Part shown: in pieces, positions 36,654 through 46,117 of the stretch
Layout of the letters: each line of letters begins with the position of its first letter
Numbering within the stretch: position 1 is the first letter of the stretch
Origin: Neoluteolibacter marinus
GTDB taxonomy: Bacteria > Verrucomicrobiota > Verrucomicrobiia > Verrucomicrobiales > Akkermansiaceae
Assembly (NCBI RefSeq): GCF_014904755.1
Contig: NZ_JACZFQ010000097.1
Coordinates: 1-64,000 of the forward strand
Direction of reading: 5' to 3'
DNA: 64,000 bases
Program-made: the position numbers and the translations under genes
The notes under the pieces: model-generated
Told to the model about the DNA's origin: nothing
The model's database searches: none
What the model saw: the letters and a program-made list of their open reading frames with translations, nothing else

Positions 36654-36947
36654 ATGCAACTGGTGACCGATCAGATCCGGAATTTCCTCCAATACATCGC
36701 CGTCCAGTTCATCGAGTTCCCGGCCGAAGCCCAGCTCAAGGTCACCGAACTCGGCCCCAAGCGGCTGCGCTTCAAGCTGGTGCTGCGGCAGTCGGACGTC
36801 GCCCTGCTGATCGGCCGCAACGGCTTCAGCGCTTCCGCCATCCGCGGCGTGATGAAATCGCTGACCGAGCGCGAGGACGTCAACGTCAGCCTGCAGATCC
36901 ATTCCCACGAGGAGGAGGCGGAGATGCAGGCCCGCGAAAAGCACTGA
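36654..36947 (+). CDS. KH-domain RNA-binding protein (KhpA-like)
   Basis: 97 aa, the size of KhpA. A single KH domain carries the nucleic-acid-binding GxxG loop as GRNG (54-57) within LLIGRNGFSASAIRGVMKSL. In other bacteria KhpA, often with KhpB/Jag, binds many small RNAs and mRNAs and affects cell division. Here it stands alone, ahead of tRNA-Arg by about 100 bp, rather than in the usual rpsP-rimM context. Confidence 0.82.
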   Translation: MQLVTDQIRNFLQYIAVQFIEFPAEAQLKVTELGPKRLRFKLVLRQSDVALLIGRNGFSASAIRGVMKSLTEREDVNVSLQIHSHEEEAEMQAREKH

Positions 36948-37048
36948 CCGGCAAGGGATCACGGCCGCCCGAGAGTTCTCCTTGCCAAATCCGGTCGAGC
37001 GCCGCTACTTTCCCGCCCGCCGCGACAGGCACCCCGGTGCCGTCTCAT

Positions 37049-37123
37049 GGTCCCGTAGTCCAACGGATAGGACGATGGCCTCCGAAGCCGTAGATTCAGG
37101 TTCGATTCCTGACGGGACTACCA
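37049..37123 (+). tRNA. tRNA-Arg (anticodon CCG)
   Basis: A complete cloverleaf with encoded CCA. The acceptor arm is GGTCCCG (37049-37055) with CGGGACT (37113-37119); the first pair is G:U rather than G:C. The D arm is GTCC/GGAC at 37058-37073. The anticodon stem is 37075-37079 with 37087-37091, and the loop CTCCGAA gives anticodon CCG at 37082-37084, reading CGG arginine codons. The T arm is TCAGG/CCTGA around TTCGATT. Discriminator A 37120, then CCA. Confidence 0.95.
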
Positions 37124-37257
37124 CTTTCGGCCGCAGCGCTTCGGCCCCGACGGGAACTCGGAGAAACCCGTGCCGCCGCTGCCAGATGGAAGAGATATAT
37201 CTTGTCTCTTGGATTTTCCCCTAAAAGCTTCGCCCGACCCCCGTCACCGGCAAGGCC

Positions 37258-40200
37258 ATGCTTTATCTGAAATCCCCCCTTCTCAGGACCATCCTGCTCT
37301 TTGCGACGGGCATCCCTTGCGGTCTGCACTCAGCTCCGGGTGACCTCGATCCCACCTTCGGCAACGGAGGAAGCGCAATTACCGATTTCTCAACTCCCGA
37401 AGATCCGACCTACGATGGCGCCCGGGATATCGTCGTGCAAGCGGATGGAAAAATCCTGGTCGCGGGTTCGTCCGACGGGGTCCTCGCCCTGGCGCGATAC
37501 GACGAAGGCGGCTCGCCGGACCTCGCATTCAACGGAACCGGCAAGGCGAGGTTTCCGGGCATCGGGTGGGCAAAATCGGTTGCCCTGCAAAGCAACGGCG
37601 GAATCATCGTTTCCGGGGAACGCTACCTTGCCCGCTTGCTGCCCGGCGGAACACTGGATCCTGATTTCGGCACGGCTGGCATCGTGCAGGAGACGGACCC
37701 CGAGTATACTCTTGGTGAGGCGGTGGCGATCCGGCCGGACGGGCGGATTCTCGTCGCCGGCTACCGTTCCATCTATCAATACGGGGCATTCGGCACGAAA
37801 CTCTACCTGCACGACGGTTTCGCGGTCGCTTGTTATCTCCCGGATGGCACGCCGGACCCGGGCTTCGGGACGAACGGGCATGCGAGCATCGACTTGGGCG
37901 ACGATGCCCGGGTCCGTGCTCTCGCCATCGACAGCCAGGGCAGGATCGTCCTGGCAGGATCCCGCGACCATCACTACATGGCGATCGCCCGCCTCCTTGC
38001 CAATGGAGCACCGGACACCACCTTCGACGGGGACGGTTGGATGACCCTCCCCCTCCACCAGCTCGCCGGAGCGGTGGTGATCTTGCCCGGCGACCAGATC
38101 CTTGCCGGTGCCGTAAATGGGCCCTACGCGGCCTTGGTCCGCTTGCTCGCGGACGGGACTCCCGATCCGGCATTCGGCAACGCGGGGACGGTCTCGACTT
38201 TCCTTGAGATCGGGGACAATTCACCTGGAGAAGCCATCGGCCTCGCGATTGGGCCGGACGGTGGGATCGTCATGGCAGGGACCACCGACGACAACGGCCC
38301 TCCGAGACGCTTCGCGGTCGCCCGGTTCCTTCCCGACGGTTCTGCCGATCCCGCCTTCAATGGCTACGGCTACTCCGTGATCCGACTGGCGGATGGAGGA
38401 TCATCCGCCTATGCGGTAGCCCTCGACGCGAACGGCAAGATGCTGGTGGCTGGCGGAGCTGCACCACAATCCTGGCCTCCGTCCCCCTCCAACTTTGCCG
38501 TCGCCCGTCTCCTCGCCGAGGGACCGGGAGCGCGTTTCAGCAACGCGGCGGGCGAGGGCTGGCTCTCCACTGTTAATTTTGGCGGTGCTTGGGTCGGTGA
38601 AAGTCCTGCCATCCGGACCGTGGTCCTGAAGAACCATGGCACGGAGGATCTCACCGGTCTCGAAGCCGGGTTCACCGGCCCTGACGCATCGAGTTTCCGG
38701 ATTTCAACCCCTCTGCCGGAAGTGATCCCGCCGGGATCCAGCGTGCCGATCGAACTGCAATTCCTCCCCCAAGCCCAAGGAGCGCTCTCCGCCGCACTGT
38801 CGCTGTCCTCGAATGACCCGACCCGCAGTCCTTCCCTGCTCGAATTGAATGGCACGGGTTACACCCGTCCGCGGATCCGCGTGGAGCGAACGGACGGCAC
38901 TCCCGTCGAGAGATCCAACGATGACCTCGGTGGGCTGATCGACTTCGGAGCGACGCCTGCCGGAGTTCCGGTCGATGTGACCTTGGTGATCCGGAACATC
39001 GGCTCTGCCGACATGACCGGCCTCGAGTGTTCGGTCCCGGGATCGAAATCGGACCAGTTTCCGATCGTTAGCCAGCCGGAGGCTCCGTTGGCACCTGGCG
39101 GCAGCACCACGCTGACGGTGCGGTTCAACCCGACATCCTTCGGCGAAATAACCGCTCCCCTGAGAATCCCCAGCAATGCCGACTCCCAGTTCTACATCCG
39201 GATGATCGGCACAGGCGTCGCACCCGAGCTGAGCGTCGAGGAATCCCTGATCGGGAAAATTGAAAACGAAACCTCCACCGTGAACTTCGGTCAGCATCCA
39301 ACAGGATCGATGGCCAGCCGTTCGTTCACGATCCGCAACACGGGATCGCAGGAACTGTCGATCGGATCCCTTCGCCTCGAGGGCAGCGATGCCGGAGCCT
39401 TCGGGATCTCGATTCCTTCTCTGCCGAAACTAGCTCCCGGTGCATCGACGCCCTTTACCGTGAGTTTCCAGCCCTCTTTGCCCGGATCGCCCGAGGCAAC
39501 CTTGGTGATTGATTCCAATGATCCGGCGCGGAGTCCCTTTTCGTTCCAGCTGACCGGCACCGCCTTGGCCCCGGACCTCATGCTTTTCGACGGTAACGGA
39601 GTGCCCACCACGAACGGCTCGACGGTCGACACGTTCGGGCAGGTGCTCCCGGGTGGCTCAATCGAGCTCGAATTGAGCCTTTCCAATTACGGGAAGGCGG
39701 ATCTGGCGATCGGGGCCATCGATCTCACCGGACCGGATGCCACCAACTTCACGCTCGTCGATCCTCCTTCGGGGATCCTCGGGGTCTATCAGACAGCAAC
39801 CTTCTCCATCCGGTTCCATCCACCGGCCCCGGGATTGAGCTCGGCTCAACTGAAGATCACGAGCAACGATCCGCTCGCGAATCCGTTCATCGTCAACCTC
39901 GAGGCAACCTCCGTGGCTGCCGAGGTCCGGGGCGACGGACGCATCGATGCCGAATTCGGCACGGGACGGAATGGTGGAGCCCTCGTCGAGGGCATGGAGC
40001 CCGACTATGACCTGATGATCCTCCCGGACGGGCGCATCGTGGTCACCGGGACGCTCGTCGACCCGACGAATCGTGATTTCCTGATCGCAAGGTTCCTGGC
40101 GGACGGCAGCCCGGACCCCGCATTCAACGGCACCGGCCGGGTTGTCCTCGACCGTGGGGTGTATGACGATTGCCGCTGTGCCGCACTCACCAGCGATGGC

Positions 40201-41700
40201 CGGATCTTGCTGGCGGGATTCACCGACAGTGGAAACTTGCTGGCCTCCGTGCTCCCGGATGGAACCCTCGATCCGGCCTTCGGCAGCGGAGGAGTGATCA
40301 TCGGGGATTGGACGATCACCCCGCGAGCCATGGCGGTTCAGGAAGACGGAAAGATCATCCTCAGCGGCTACTCGTACACCGAGATGGGCCCCGCCATCAC
40401 GGTGTTTCGACACCTGGCCGATGGAAATCCCGACGAGAGTTTCGGGACCGATGGCTCGATCTCCTTCCGCCTCCAGACGGGTGATGACTTCGAGGACGCG
40501 CGGGCCGTGGCAATCCAGCAGGACGGGAAGATCCTGATCGCGGGTCAAAGCCAAGCGCATCTCTTCGTCGCCCGCCTCCTTGAGGACGGTTCCTTCGACC
40601 CGGACTTCAATGGCTCCGGACGGCGGATCGTTCCTGACTTTGAATGGTCGGCGGCAAGTTCGTTGGAGATTCAGGACGATGGCAAGATCCTCCTGGGAGG
40701 CTACGGGTTCTCGGACGGCAAAGGCAATTTCCTGGCGCTCCGGTTGTTGCAAGACGGAACCCGTGACCCGATCTTCGGTGAGGCCGGCGTGGTGATCTAC
40801 GGATCGGGTTTCCCCTACGGCAGCTGCCACGACCTGGCCGTCCAGGAGGATGGCAAGATCCTGCTGGCGGGCACCAACGGTCAGATCGCGGTCGTCAGAC
40901 TGCACCCGGATGGCTCGGTCGATCCTGAATTTGGGACGAACGGCTTGGTCCTCGCGGGTCCCGGCGAAGGACTTGGAATTGGCGTGCATCCGGATGGCGA
41001 CGCGATTGTGGTCGCCTATACCGGAGGAATGGGCCTTCTGCGACTTGGTTCCGGACTTCCAGCCGGAGGATCGTTCGGGATTTCACCGGCTGCCGCGGTG
41101 CTGGCGGGCGAGATGATGAGCGGAATCTTCGACGGCTGGAGTGGCGATGCGCTCACCTACCGGATTCTTCTCGATGACCTCCCGGTTGCCGCCGGGTCGA
41201 ACGGCGCCTCGCTGCCTTTCACCGCCCCGCTGGAGAGCGGGATCCACGGGGTGAAAGGCATCATCACCGATTCTTCGGGGAAGACGACCATTGTGGTCAC
41301 AACCTTGCGTGTCGTCCCCACCGTCGAGCAATGGCGGTCCTTGCACTTTGCAGACATTCCGACCGAAGCCGGTGACTTCGACGATCCTGATGCCGACGGC
41401 TGGAACAACCTGCTGGAGTTCGCCACCGGAAGCGACCCCCGCTCGGGGAGGCGGCATGCTCCGACCCTCGACCCGTCGGGCAGCTGGCTGACTTTCACTT
41501 ATTTCCGGAGCAAGTCCGCATTGCTCGATGGAGTCGGCTTCGAAGTGGAGTGGGCGGACGACCCCTCCGGTTCAGCATGGTCGACGACCGGGATTTCAGA
41601 GCAGGTCACGGACTTCGGCGACACCGAGCGGGTGCGGGCAACATTGCCTGGAGGTGGCGCAGGGAAGCGATTCGTCAGGTTGAAAGTAGGCCGGGAGTAA
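37258..41700 (+). CDS. Giant delta-60 repeat surface or secreted protein
   Basis: 1480 aa with a signal peptide. Two blocks of delta-60 repeats (about 25-425 and 890-1255) each show the core DPTFGNGG...QADGKILVAG...ARY. Between them are four Ig-like 'choice-of-anchor D'/ASH domains, marked by VNFGGAWVGES, IDFGATPAG, VNFGQHPTG and DTFGQVLPG, each with an IRNIGS-like strand. An Ig-like segment and a short DPDADGWNNLLEFATGSDP motif, calcium-site-like and typical of Verrucomicrobiota exported proteins, follow near the C-terminus. No enzyme motif is visible. It is probably a secreted or cell-surface adhesive or structural protein. It lies 134 bp after tRNA-Arg. Confidence 0.85.
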   Translation: MLYLKSPLLRTILLFATGIPCGLHSAPGDLDPTFGNGGSAITDFSTPEDPTYDGARDIVVQADGKILVAGSSDGVLALARYDEGGSPDLAFNGTGKARFPGIGWAKSVALQSNGGIIVSGERYLARLLPGGTLDPDFGTAGIVQETDPEYTLGEAVAIRPDGRILVAGYRSIYQYGAFGTKLYLHDGFAVACYLPDGTPDPGFGTNGHASIDLGDDARVRALAIDSQGRIVLAGSRDHHYMAIARLLANGAPDTTFDGDGWMTLPLHQLAGAVVILPGDQILAGAVNGPYAALVRLLADGTPDPAFGNAGTVSTFLEIGDNSPGEAIGLAIGPDGGIVMAGTTDDNGPPRRFAVARFLPDGSADPAFNGYGYSVIRLADGGSSAYAVALDANGKMLVAGGAAPQSWPPSPSNFAVARLLAEGPGARFSNAAGEGWLSTVNFGGAWVGESPAIRTVVLKNHGTEDLTGLEAGFTGPDASSFRISTPLPEVIPPGSSVPIELQFLPQAQGALSAALSLSSNDPTRSPSLLELNGTGYTRPRIRVERTDGTPVERSNDDLGGLIDFGATPAGVPVDVTLVIRNIGSADMTGLECSVPGSKSDQFPIVSQPEAPLAPGGSTTLTVRFNPTSFGEITAPLRIPSNADSQFYIRMIGTGVAPELSVEESLIGKIENETSTVNFGQHPTGSMASRSFTIRNTGSQELSIGSLRLEGSDAGAFGISIPSLPKLAPGASTPFTVSFQPSLPGSPEATLVIDSNDPARSPFSFQLTGTALAPDLMLFDGNGVPTTNGSTVDTFGQVLPGGSIELELSLSNYGKADLAIGAIDLTGPDATNFTLVDPPSGILGVYQTATFSIRFHPPAPGLSSAQLKITSNDPLANPFIVNLEATSVAAEVRGDGRIDAEFGTGRNGGALVEGMEPDYDLMILPDGRIVVTGTLVDPTNRDFLIARFLADGSPDPAFNGTGRVVLDRGVYDDCRCAALTSDGRILLAGFTDSGNLLASVLPDGTLDPAFGSGGVIIGDWTITPRAMAVQEDGKIILSGYSYTEMGPAITVFRHLADGNPDESFGTDGSISFRLQTGDDFEDARAVAIQQDGKILIAGQSQAHLFVARLLEDGSFDPDFNGSGRRIVPDFEWSAASSLEIQDDGKILLGGYGFSDGKGNFLALRLLQDGTRDPIFGEAGVVIYGSGFPYGSCHDLAVQEDGKILLAGTNGQIAVVRLHPDGSVDPEFGTNGLVLAGPGEGLGIGVHPDGDAIVVAYTGGMGLLRLGSGLPAGGSFGISPAAAVLAGEMMSGIFDGWSGDALTYRILLDDLPVAAGSNGASLPFTAPLESGIHGVKGIITDSSGKTTIVVTTLRVVPTVEQWRSLHFADIPTEAGDFDDPDADGWNNLLEFATGSDPRSGRRHAPTLDPSGSWLTFTYFRSKSALLDGVGFEVEWADDPSGSAWSTTGISEQVTDFGDTERVRATLPGGGAGKRFVRLKVGRE

Positions 41701-41838
41701 ATCCGCCGTCACCGGGCGAACCGCCGGACGACACCCGCAGCGCGGCCGAACCGGACGGGGCGGTCGTATTCAAACAAATCCCTTGGGGTCTCCGAACCTC
41801 GCATTGACAGCCAGCCGCTTCCGGTTAAGCGCTTTGTT

Positions 41839-43389
41839 GTGGTCCATCGTATTCTTCAACTGCCGGCCGCCGTCGCGCTGGCTTCCGTCGCACTGGGTCA
41901 GGACTGGGAACGGGAGGACGTGACCTTCGAAAAAATCGAAGCCCGCGCGAAGCATCTCGCGGACTCCGACTATGTCGCGCCGGACAAGGAATCCTTGCCG
42001 GCCTGGATGAAGGACCTGACCTACGACCAGTACCGCGACATCCGCTTCATTCCGGAACGGGCGCTGTGGGCCGCGGAGAAGCTGCCCTTCCGGGCGATGC
42101 TCTTCCACCCGGGATATATCTTCCGGGAACCGGTCACGGTGAACGAATACACCGAGACCCATCAACAGCGGATCCGGCTGACCGACGAGTTCTTCAGTTA
42201 TGGCCCGCTGGTGGACGCTCGCGGGGACTTGCCGCCCGAAGCAGGCTTCGCCGGCGTGCGCCTCCACGCGCCGTTGAACAATCCGGGAATCTTCGACGAG
42301 CTGATCGTGTTCCAAGGGGCGAGCTACTGGCGGGCCCTCGGCAAAAACCAGCGCTACGGCATTTCATCCCGCGGCGTGGCGATCGACACCGGGGCGGATG
42401 GCGTCGCCGAGGAGTTCCCGATGTTCCGTGAGTTCTGGCTGCGCAAGCCGGTGGCGGAGGACAAGGCATCGATGATGTTCGCGCTGCTCGACGGCCCTTC
42501 CTACACCGGTGCCTACGGCTTCGTCATCCAGCCGGGAGACGACACCGTCGTCTCGGTACGGGCCGTGCTCCACGCCCGCAAAGAGGTCAAGCGCCTCGGT
42601 CTGGCACCGATGTCGAGCATGTTCTGGTTCGGGGAAAACTCCCGCCGGCGATTCGATGACTTCCGTCCGGAGGTCCACGACTCGGACGGCCTCGCGATCC
42701 GCATGGGCAGCGGCGAGCGGATCTGGCGGCCGATCAGCAACGACACGGGCCGCTTGGAATTCAGTTTCTTCTCGATGCAGAAGTGCGAGGGCTTCGGCCT
42801 GCTTCAGCGGGACCGCCGCTTCGCCGCTTACGAGGACGGGGAAGCCGCCTACGACCTGCGGCCCTCGCTGTGGATCGAGCCCACCAGCGACTGGGGCGCG
42901 GGCAAGGTCATGTTGATGGAAATCTCCACCACCAACGAACTCGCCGACAACACGGTGGCCCTGTGGGAACCCGCGCACACGCCGCAAGCCGGCGAGCGGA
43001 TCGAGTTCTCCTACAAGCAGCACTGGACGATGTCCGAGGATCCCTCGCAGGCCGGGGGCCACGTGGTGGCGACGCGCACCGGACTCCACGACTGGCAGCC
43101 GGAGCAGCGCACGGTCGCGGTCGAGTTCGCCGGCGGTGCGCTCGAAAAATGGCAGGGCGATCCCCCTGAAGCCGTGGTCAGGATCATGAGACCGGGCGAT
43201 GCCAAGGCGAAGATCCAGGGCGTGGCCGTGCAAGCCCTGCCCGGCGGACGCTGGCGCGTCGGCTTCCAGATCGCACCGCAGGAACAGGACGGCAAGCTGG
43301 CGGACATCGGCCCGCTGGAGCTGCGATGCAGCCTGAAGAAGGGCGAGGATTTCCTGACTGAAACATGGGCCTACCGCATCATCCCCTAG
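41839..43389 (+). CDS. opgG: Glucan biosynthesis protein G (OpgG/MdoG)
   Basis: 516 aa from GTG 41839 with a short signal peptide ending near LGQ. Periplasmic glucan synthesis protein of the MdoG/MdoD family, working with OpgH in osmoregulated periplasmic glucan production. The beta-sandwich is visible from FEKIEARAKHLADSDY through DQYRDIRFIPERALWA, LFHPGYIFREPV, FAGVRLHAPLN, SYWRALGKNQRYGISSRG and the acidic EFPMFREFW to ASMMFGENS-type segments. Glucan-binding and catalytic acids are not assigned. The next gene starts 25 bp before its stop, so the operon is tight. Confidence 0.93.
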   Translation: MVHRILQLPAAVALASVALGQDWEREDVTFEKIEARAKHLADSDYVAPDKESLPAWMKDLTYDQYRDIRFIPERALWAAEKLPFRAMLFHPGYIFREPVTVNEYTETHQQRIRLTDEFFSYGPLVDARGDLPPEAGFAGVRLHAPLNNPGIFDELIVFQGASYWRALGKNQRYGISSRGVAIDTGADGVAEEFPMFREFWLRKPVAEDKASMMFALLDGPSYTGAYGFVIQPGDDTVVSVRAVLHARKEVKRLGLAPMSSMFWFGENSRRRFDDFRPEVHDSDGLAIRMGSGERIWRPISNDTGRLEFSFFSMQKCEGFGLLQRDRRFAAYEDGEAAYDLRPSLWIEPTSDWGAGKVMLMEISTTNELADNTVALWEPAHTPQAGERIEFSYKQHWTMSEDPSQAGGHVVATRTGLHDWQPEQRTVAVEFAGGALEKWQGDPPEAVVRIMRPGDAKAKIQGVAVQALPGGRWRVGFQIAPQEQDGKLADIGPLELRCSLKKGEDFLTETWAYRIIP

Positions 43390-43955
43390 AGACGCTGCGA
43401 CCGCTGAGCGAAACGGAACTCTCGGAATGGGAGGAAGCCTACGCCGCGGTCGAGGCCTATCTCCAGGCCCTGCGCTTGCGCAACCGCTTGCTGGTCGCGG
43501 AGCTGGTCCGCGGCATCCTGTGGCGTGCCTCCGCCCGCGGTGCCATGGAGCCCGGGGTGCCGGCGCGGGTGCTGGCGATGGAAGAGACGCTCAGCGAGAT
43601 CGCCGAGTGGACCCAGGACATCCTGGAGGTGCCGCTTGAAAACCGCCGCCTCGCCGCACGGGGACGCCTCGCGCTGTTGCTGGCCGACATGCCGGGCAAG
43701 TGGCAGGGCGTCTTCCTGACCCCGCCGCCTTGGCCGGACGCCTTCACCGAAGGGATGCGCAAGTCCTACCTCGCCGCCGGCCCGAGTTTCGCCGAGCTGA
43801 CGATGGTGCCCAAGCCCCTCGAGTTGAATGTCATCGGCACCGGAGCCGCCCAGTGGTGGGAGTCGATGGATCGCCGGCCGATCGTGCGGCGGATGTTCGC
43901 CGCCCTGTTCCTGACCCTCATCGGAGCCGTCCTGTGGTTCGTCTTTTTTGAATGA
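43365..43955 (+). CDS. Unknown tail-anchored protein between opgG and opgH
   Basis: 196 aa; the ATG at 43365 lies 25 bp inside opgG, and the stop overlaps opgH's ATG by four bases. Most of the protein is soluble and helical (LSETELSEWEEAYAAVEAYLQAL). It ends with a single membrane helix (FAALFLTLIGAVLWFVFF), so it is a C-tail-anchored membrane protein. I recognise no family. OpgH here lacks the long cytosolic N-terminus of E. coli OpgH, so this ORF may encode a separate partner that supplies part of that function. That is inference; the overlapping reading frames themselves are direct. Confidence 0.72.
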   Translation: MGLPHHPLETLRPLSETELSEWEEAYAAVEAYLQALRLRNRLLVAELVRGILWRASARGAMEPGVPARVLAMEETLSEIAEWTQDILEVPLENRRLAARGRLALLLADMPGKWQGVFLTPPPWPDAFTEGMRKSYLAAGPSFAELTMVPKPLELNVIGTGAAQWWESMDRRPIVRRMFAALFLTLIGAVLWFVFFE

Positions 43956-46105
43956 TGGACGACACCCGCCCAGCCAGCCCGAAACAGACCCGGCCGTTCT
44001 TCAGCCCCTTCCGGGCGGCATTGCGGCGGCTGGTCTTCTTCGGCAGCGTCCTGGCCGTCAACGTGGCTGCCACCTACTGGCTCTACGACCTGTTCGCCCG
44101 GCTCGGCATGCACCGTGCCTACGTGCTGATGCTCGGCGTGTTCTTCATCCTCAACGGCCTGCTGGTGCTGGGATCGTTCCACGCGCTGTTCGGGGCCTGG
44201 GACATCCTCTGGGGCCGCCGGCTCGCGGTGCGGATCTCCAAACTGGCGGACCAGGCCGGCGCCCCCCCCCTCGCCCGCCGCTTCGCCGTGGTGATGCCGG
44301 TCTACAACGAGGACAGCACCCGCTTCTGCGCCCGCATCGAGGCGATCTACCGCTCGATCGGGGAAACCGGCCACCTTGCCTCCTTCGATTTCTTCATCCT
44401 CAGCGACACCCGCGACCTCGACCTCTGGATCATGGAGGAGACGGCATGGACGAACCTTTGCCGCAAGCTCGGCGGCTTCGGGAAGATCTACTATCGCCGC
44501 CGTATCAAAAACGAGAACCGCAAGGCCGGCAACATCGGCGACTTCGTCCGCACCTGGGGTGGCGGCTACGAGGGCATGGTCGTGCTGGATGCCGACAGCC
44601 TGATGGACGGCGGCGACATCGTCAAAATGGCGCGGGTGATGGAGGCCTACCCGAACCTCGGGATCCTCCAGACACCTCCGAAGCTGATCCGCGGCTCGTC
44701 GGTCTTCACCCGCCTCCAGCAGTTCGCCATGCGGCTCTACGGACCGCTCTTCATCCGTGGCTTGAACTGGTGGCAGCTTGGCGGCGGGAGCTACTGGGGG
44801 CACAACGCGCTGATCCGGGTGAAGCCGTTCTCCGACTTCTGCGAACTCCCCGCGCTGCCCGGCCGTGAACCGTTCGGAGGCAAGATCCTCAGCCATGACT
44901 TCGTCGAGGCCGCCCTGATGGTTTCGGAGGGCTGGGAGGTCTGGCTCGCCTGGGACATCGAGGGCACCTACGAGGAGGCTCCCCCGACCCTGATCGACCA
45001 CCTCAAGCGGGACCGCCGCTGGTGCCAGGGAAACCTCCAACACCTGTGGCTGATCTTCGCCCGCAAGCTGCCGCTCACCGTGCGGATGCACCTTTTCATG
45101 GGCATCATGGCCTATCTCGCCAGCCCGCTCTGGTTCCTGTTCCTCGTGCTCGGCACCTGGATCGCCTGGGACCGCGAGGCCAGCGGGCTCAGCAACTTGC
45201 CCTACAGCGGCACCCCGGTCGATCGCTGGCTGGGCATCGACGGCACCACCCAGAGCCTGATCCTGACCGGAGTGATCTTCGGCCTGCTGTTCCTGCCGAA
45301 AATCCTCGCCCTCGCGGGCGCGCTGATCGTGCCGAGGATCCGTCGCTCGTTTGGCGGCGGAATTGCCTTGGTGACCGGAACCCTGCTGGAAACCCTGTTG
45401 TCGGTGTTGCTGGCCCCCTGCGTGATGGCCGCCCACACCTTCATGGTCCTGGGCATCGTGCTCGGCCACGCCGTCGGCTGGGGAAACCAGAACCGCGAGA
45501 CCGACGGCACCGGCTGGGGCGAAGCCGCCAGGGTGCATGCCGCCCCGACACTGATCGGCATCGGCTGGGCCGCCCTCGCCTGGCACATCAGCCCGGTGTT
45601 CGCCGGCTGGATGTCGCCGATCCTGCTTGGACTGATCCTTTGCATCCCGGTCTCGGTGTGGACCAGCCGCGTTCGCTACGGCAGGGCCCTGGCCCGGCAG
45701 CGGGTTCTGGCCATTCCGGAAGAGCTCGATCCCCCGCCGATCCTGCGACTCGCCGACGTCGCCACCGCTTCGGTGGACCGGGCGCTCGATGCCACGGCCG
45801 CGGGCCGCTACGGAGTCGTCGCCGCGGTGGTCGACCCCTATGTGAACGGGGTCCACGTCGCGCTGTTGGAGCCCGGCGACATCACGCCCGGCGACGAGGC
45901 CTTGGTTGAACGCTGTCTCACCGATGGACCGGAGTCCCTGTCGAAGTCCGAAATGGCCGGCTTGCTCTACGTGGCCCCCGCCATGCTGATGTTGCACCGC
46001 GCGGTGTGGTTGCGGCCGGCTGGCGGCATCCACTCCGTATGGACCCGCGCAGTGGAGAGTTACCGCCGGAGGATCGACGCCGGCACGGTGGAAGAACCCG
46101 TCTAA
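43952..46105 (+). CDS. opgH: Glucan glucosyltransferase OpgH (MdoH)
   Basis: 717 aa, shorter than E. coli OpgH (847). GT2-type membrane glucosyltransferase that makes the beta-1,2-glucan backbone from UDP-glucose. Two membrane helices precede the catalytic domain. Motifs include AVVMPVYNED (112-121), FILSDTRD, RKAGNIGDFVR, the DxD LDADSLM (DAD 213-215), QLGGGSYWGHNALIRVKPF, LSHDFVEAALM and RDRRWCQGNLQH. Further helices follow (AYLASPLWFLFLVLGTWI; LLEALLS-like region). The N-terminal cytosolic region, which in E. coli includes the FtsZ-interacting part, is missing. A run of nine C at 44262-44270 lies in codons about 104-107. Confidence 0.93.
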   Translation: MMDDTRPASPKQTRPFFSPFRAALRRLVFFGSVLAVNVAATYWLYDLFARLGMHRAYVLMLGVFFILNGLLVLGSFHALFGAWDILWGRRLAVRISKLADQAGAPPLARRFAVVMPVYNEDSTRFCARIEAIYRSIGETGHLASFDFFILSDTRDLDLWIMEETAWTNLCRKLGGFGKIYYRRRIKNENRKAGNIGDFVRTWGGGYEGMVVLDADSLMDGGDIVKMARVMEAYPNLGILQTPPKLIRGSSVFTRLQQFAMRLYGPLFIRGLNWWQLGGGSYWGHNALIRVKPFSDFCELPALPGREPFGGKILSHDFVEAALMVSEGWEVWLAWDIEGTYEEAPPTLIDHLKRDRRWCQGNLQHLWLIFARKLPLTVRMHLFMGIMAYLASPLWFLFLVLGTWIAWDREASGLSNLPYSGTPVDRWLGIDGTTQSLILTGVIFGLLFLPKILALAGALIVPRIRRSFGGGIALVTGTLLETLLSVLLAPCVMAAHTFMVLGIVLGHAVGWGNQNRETDGTGWGEAARVHAAPTLIGIGWAALAWHISPVFAGWMSPILLGLILCIPVSVWTSRVRYGRALARQRVLAIPEELDPPPILRLADVATASVDRALDATAAGRYGVVAAVVDPYVNGVHVALLEPGDITPGDEALVERCLTDGPESLSKSEMAGLLYVAPAMLMLHRAVWLRPAGGIHSVWTRAVESYRRRIDAGTVEEPV
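44262..44270. repeat. Nine-base C homopolymer inside opgH
   Basis: GCCCCCCCCCT in codons about 104-107 of opgH. Such a tract could slip during replication and switch OpgH off and on, but in this read the frame is intact. Homopolymers of this length are rare in the window. Confidence 0.6.
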
Positions 46106-46117
46106 CACCCGCAGCCC

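Noticed and set aside
37190-37210. Inverted repeat AAGAGA/TCTCTT after tRNA-Arg as a terminator
   Set aside because: The stem is only 6 bp with a 9-base loop and no clean T-run; too weak to call.
37124-37257. Possible integration site at the 3' end of tRNA-Arg
   Set aside because: No integrase gene and no repeat of the tRNA 3' end were seen downstream.
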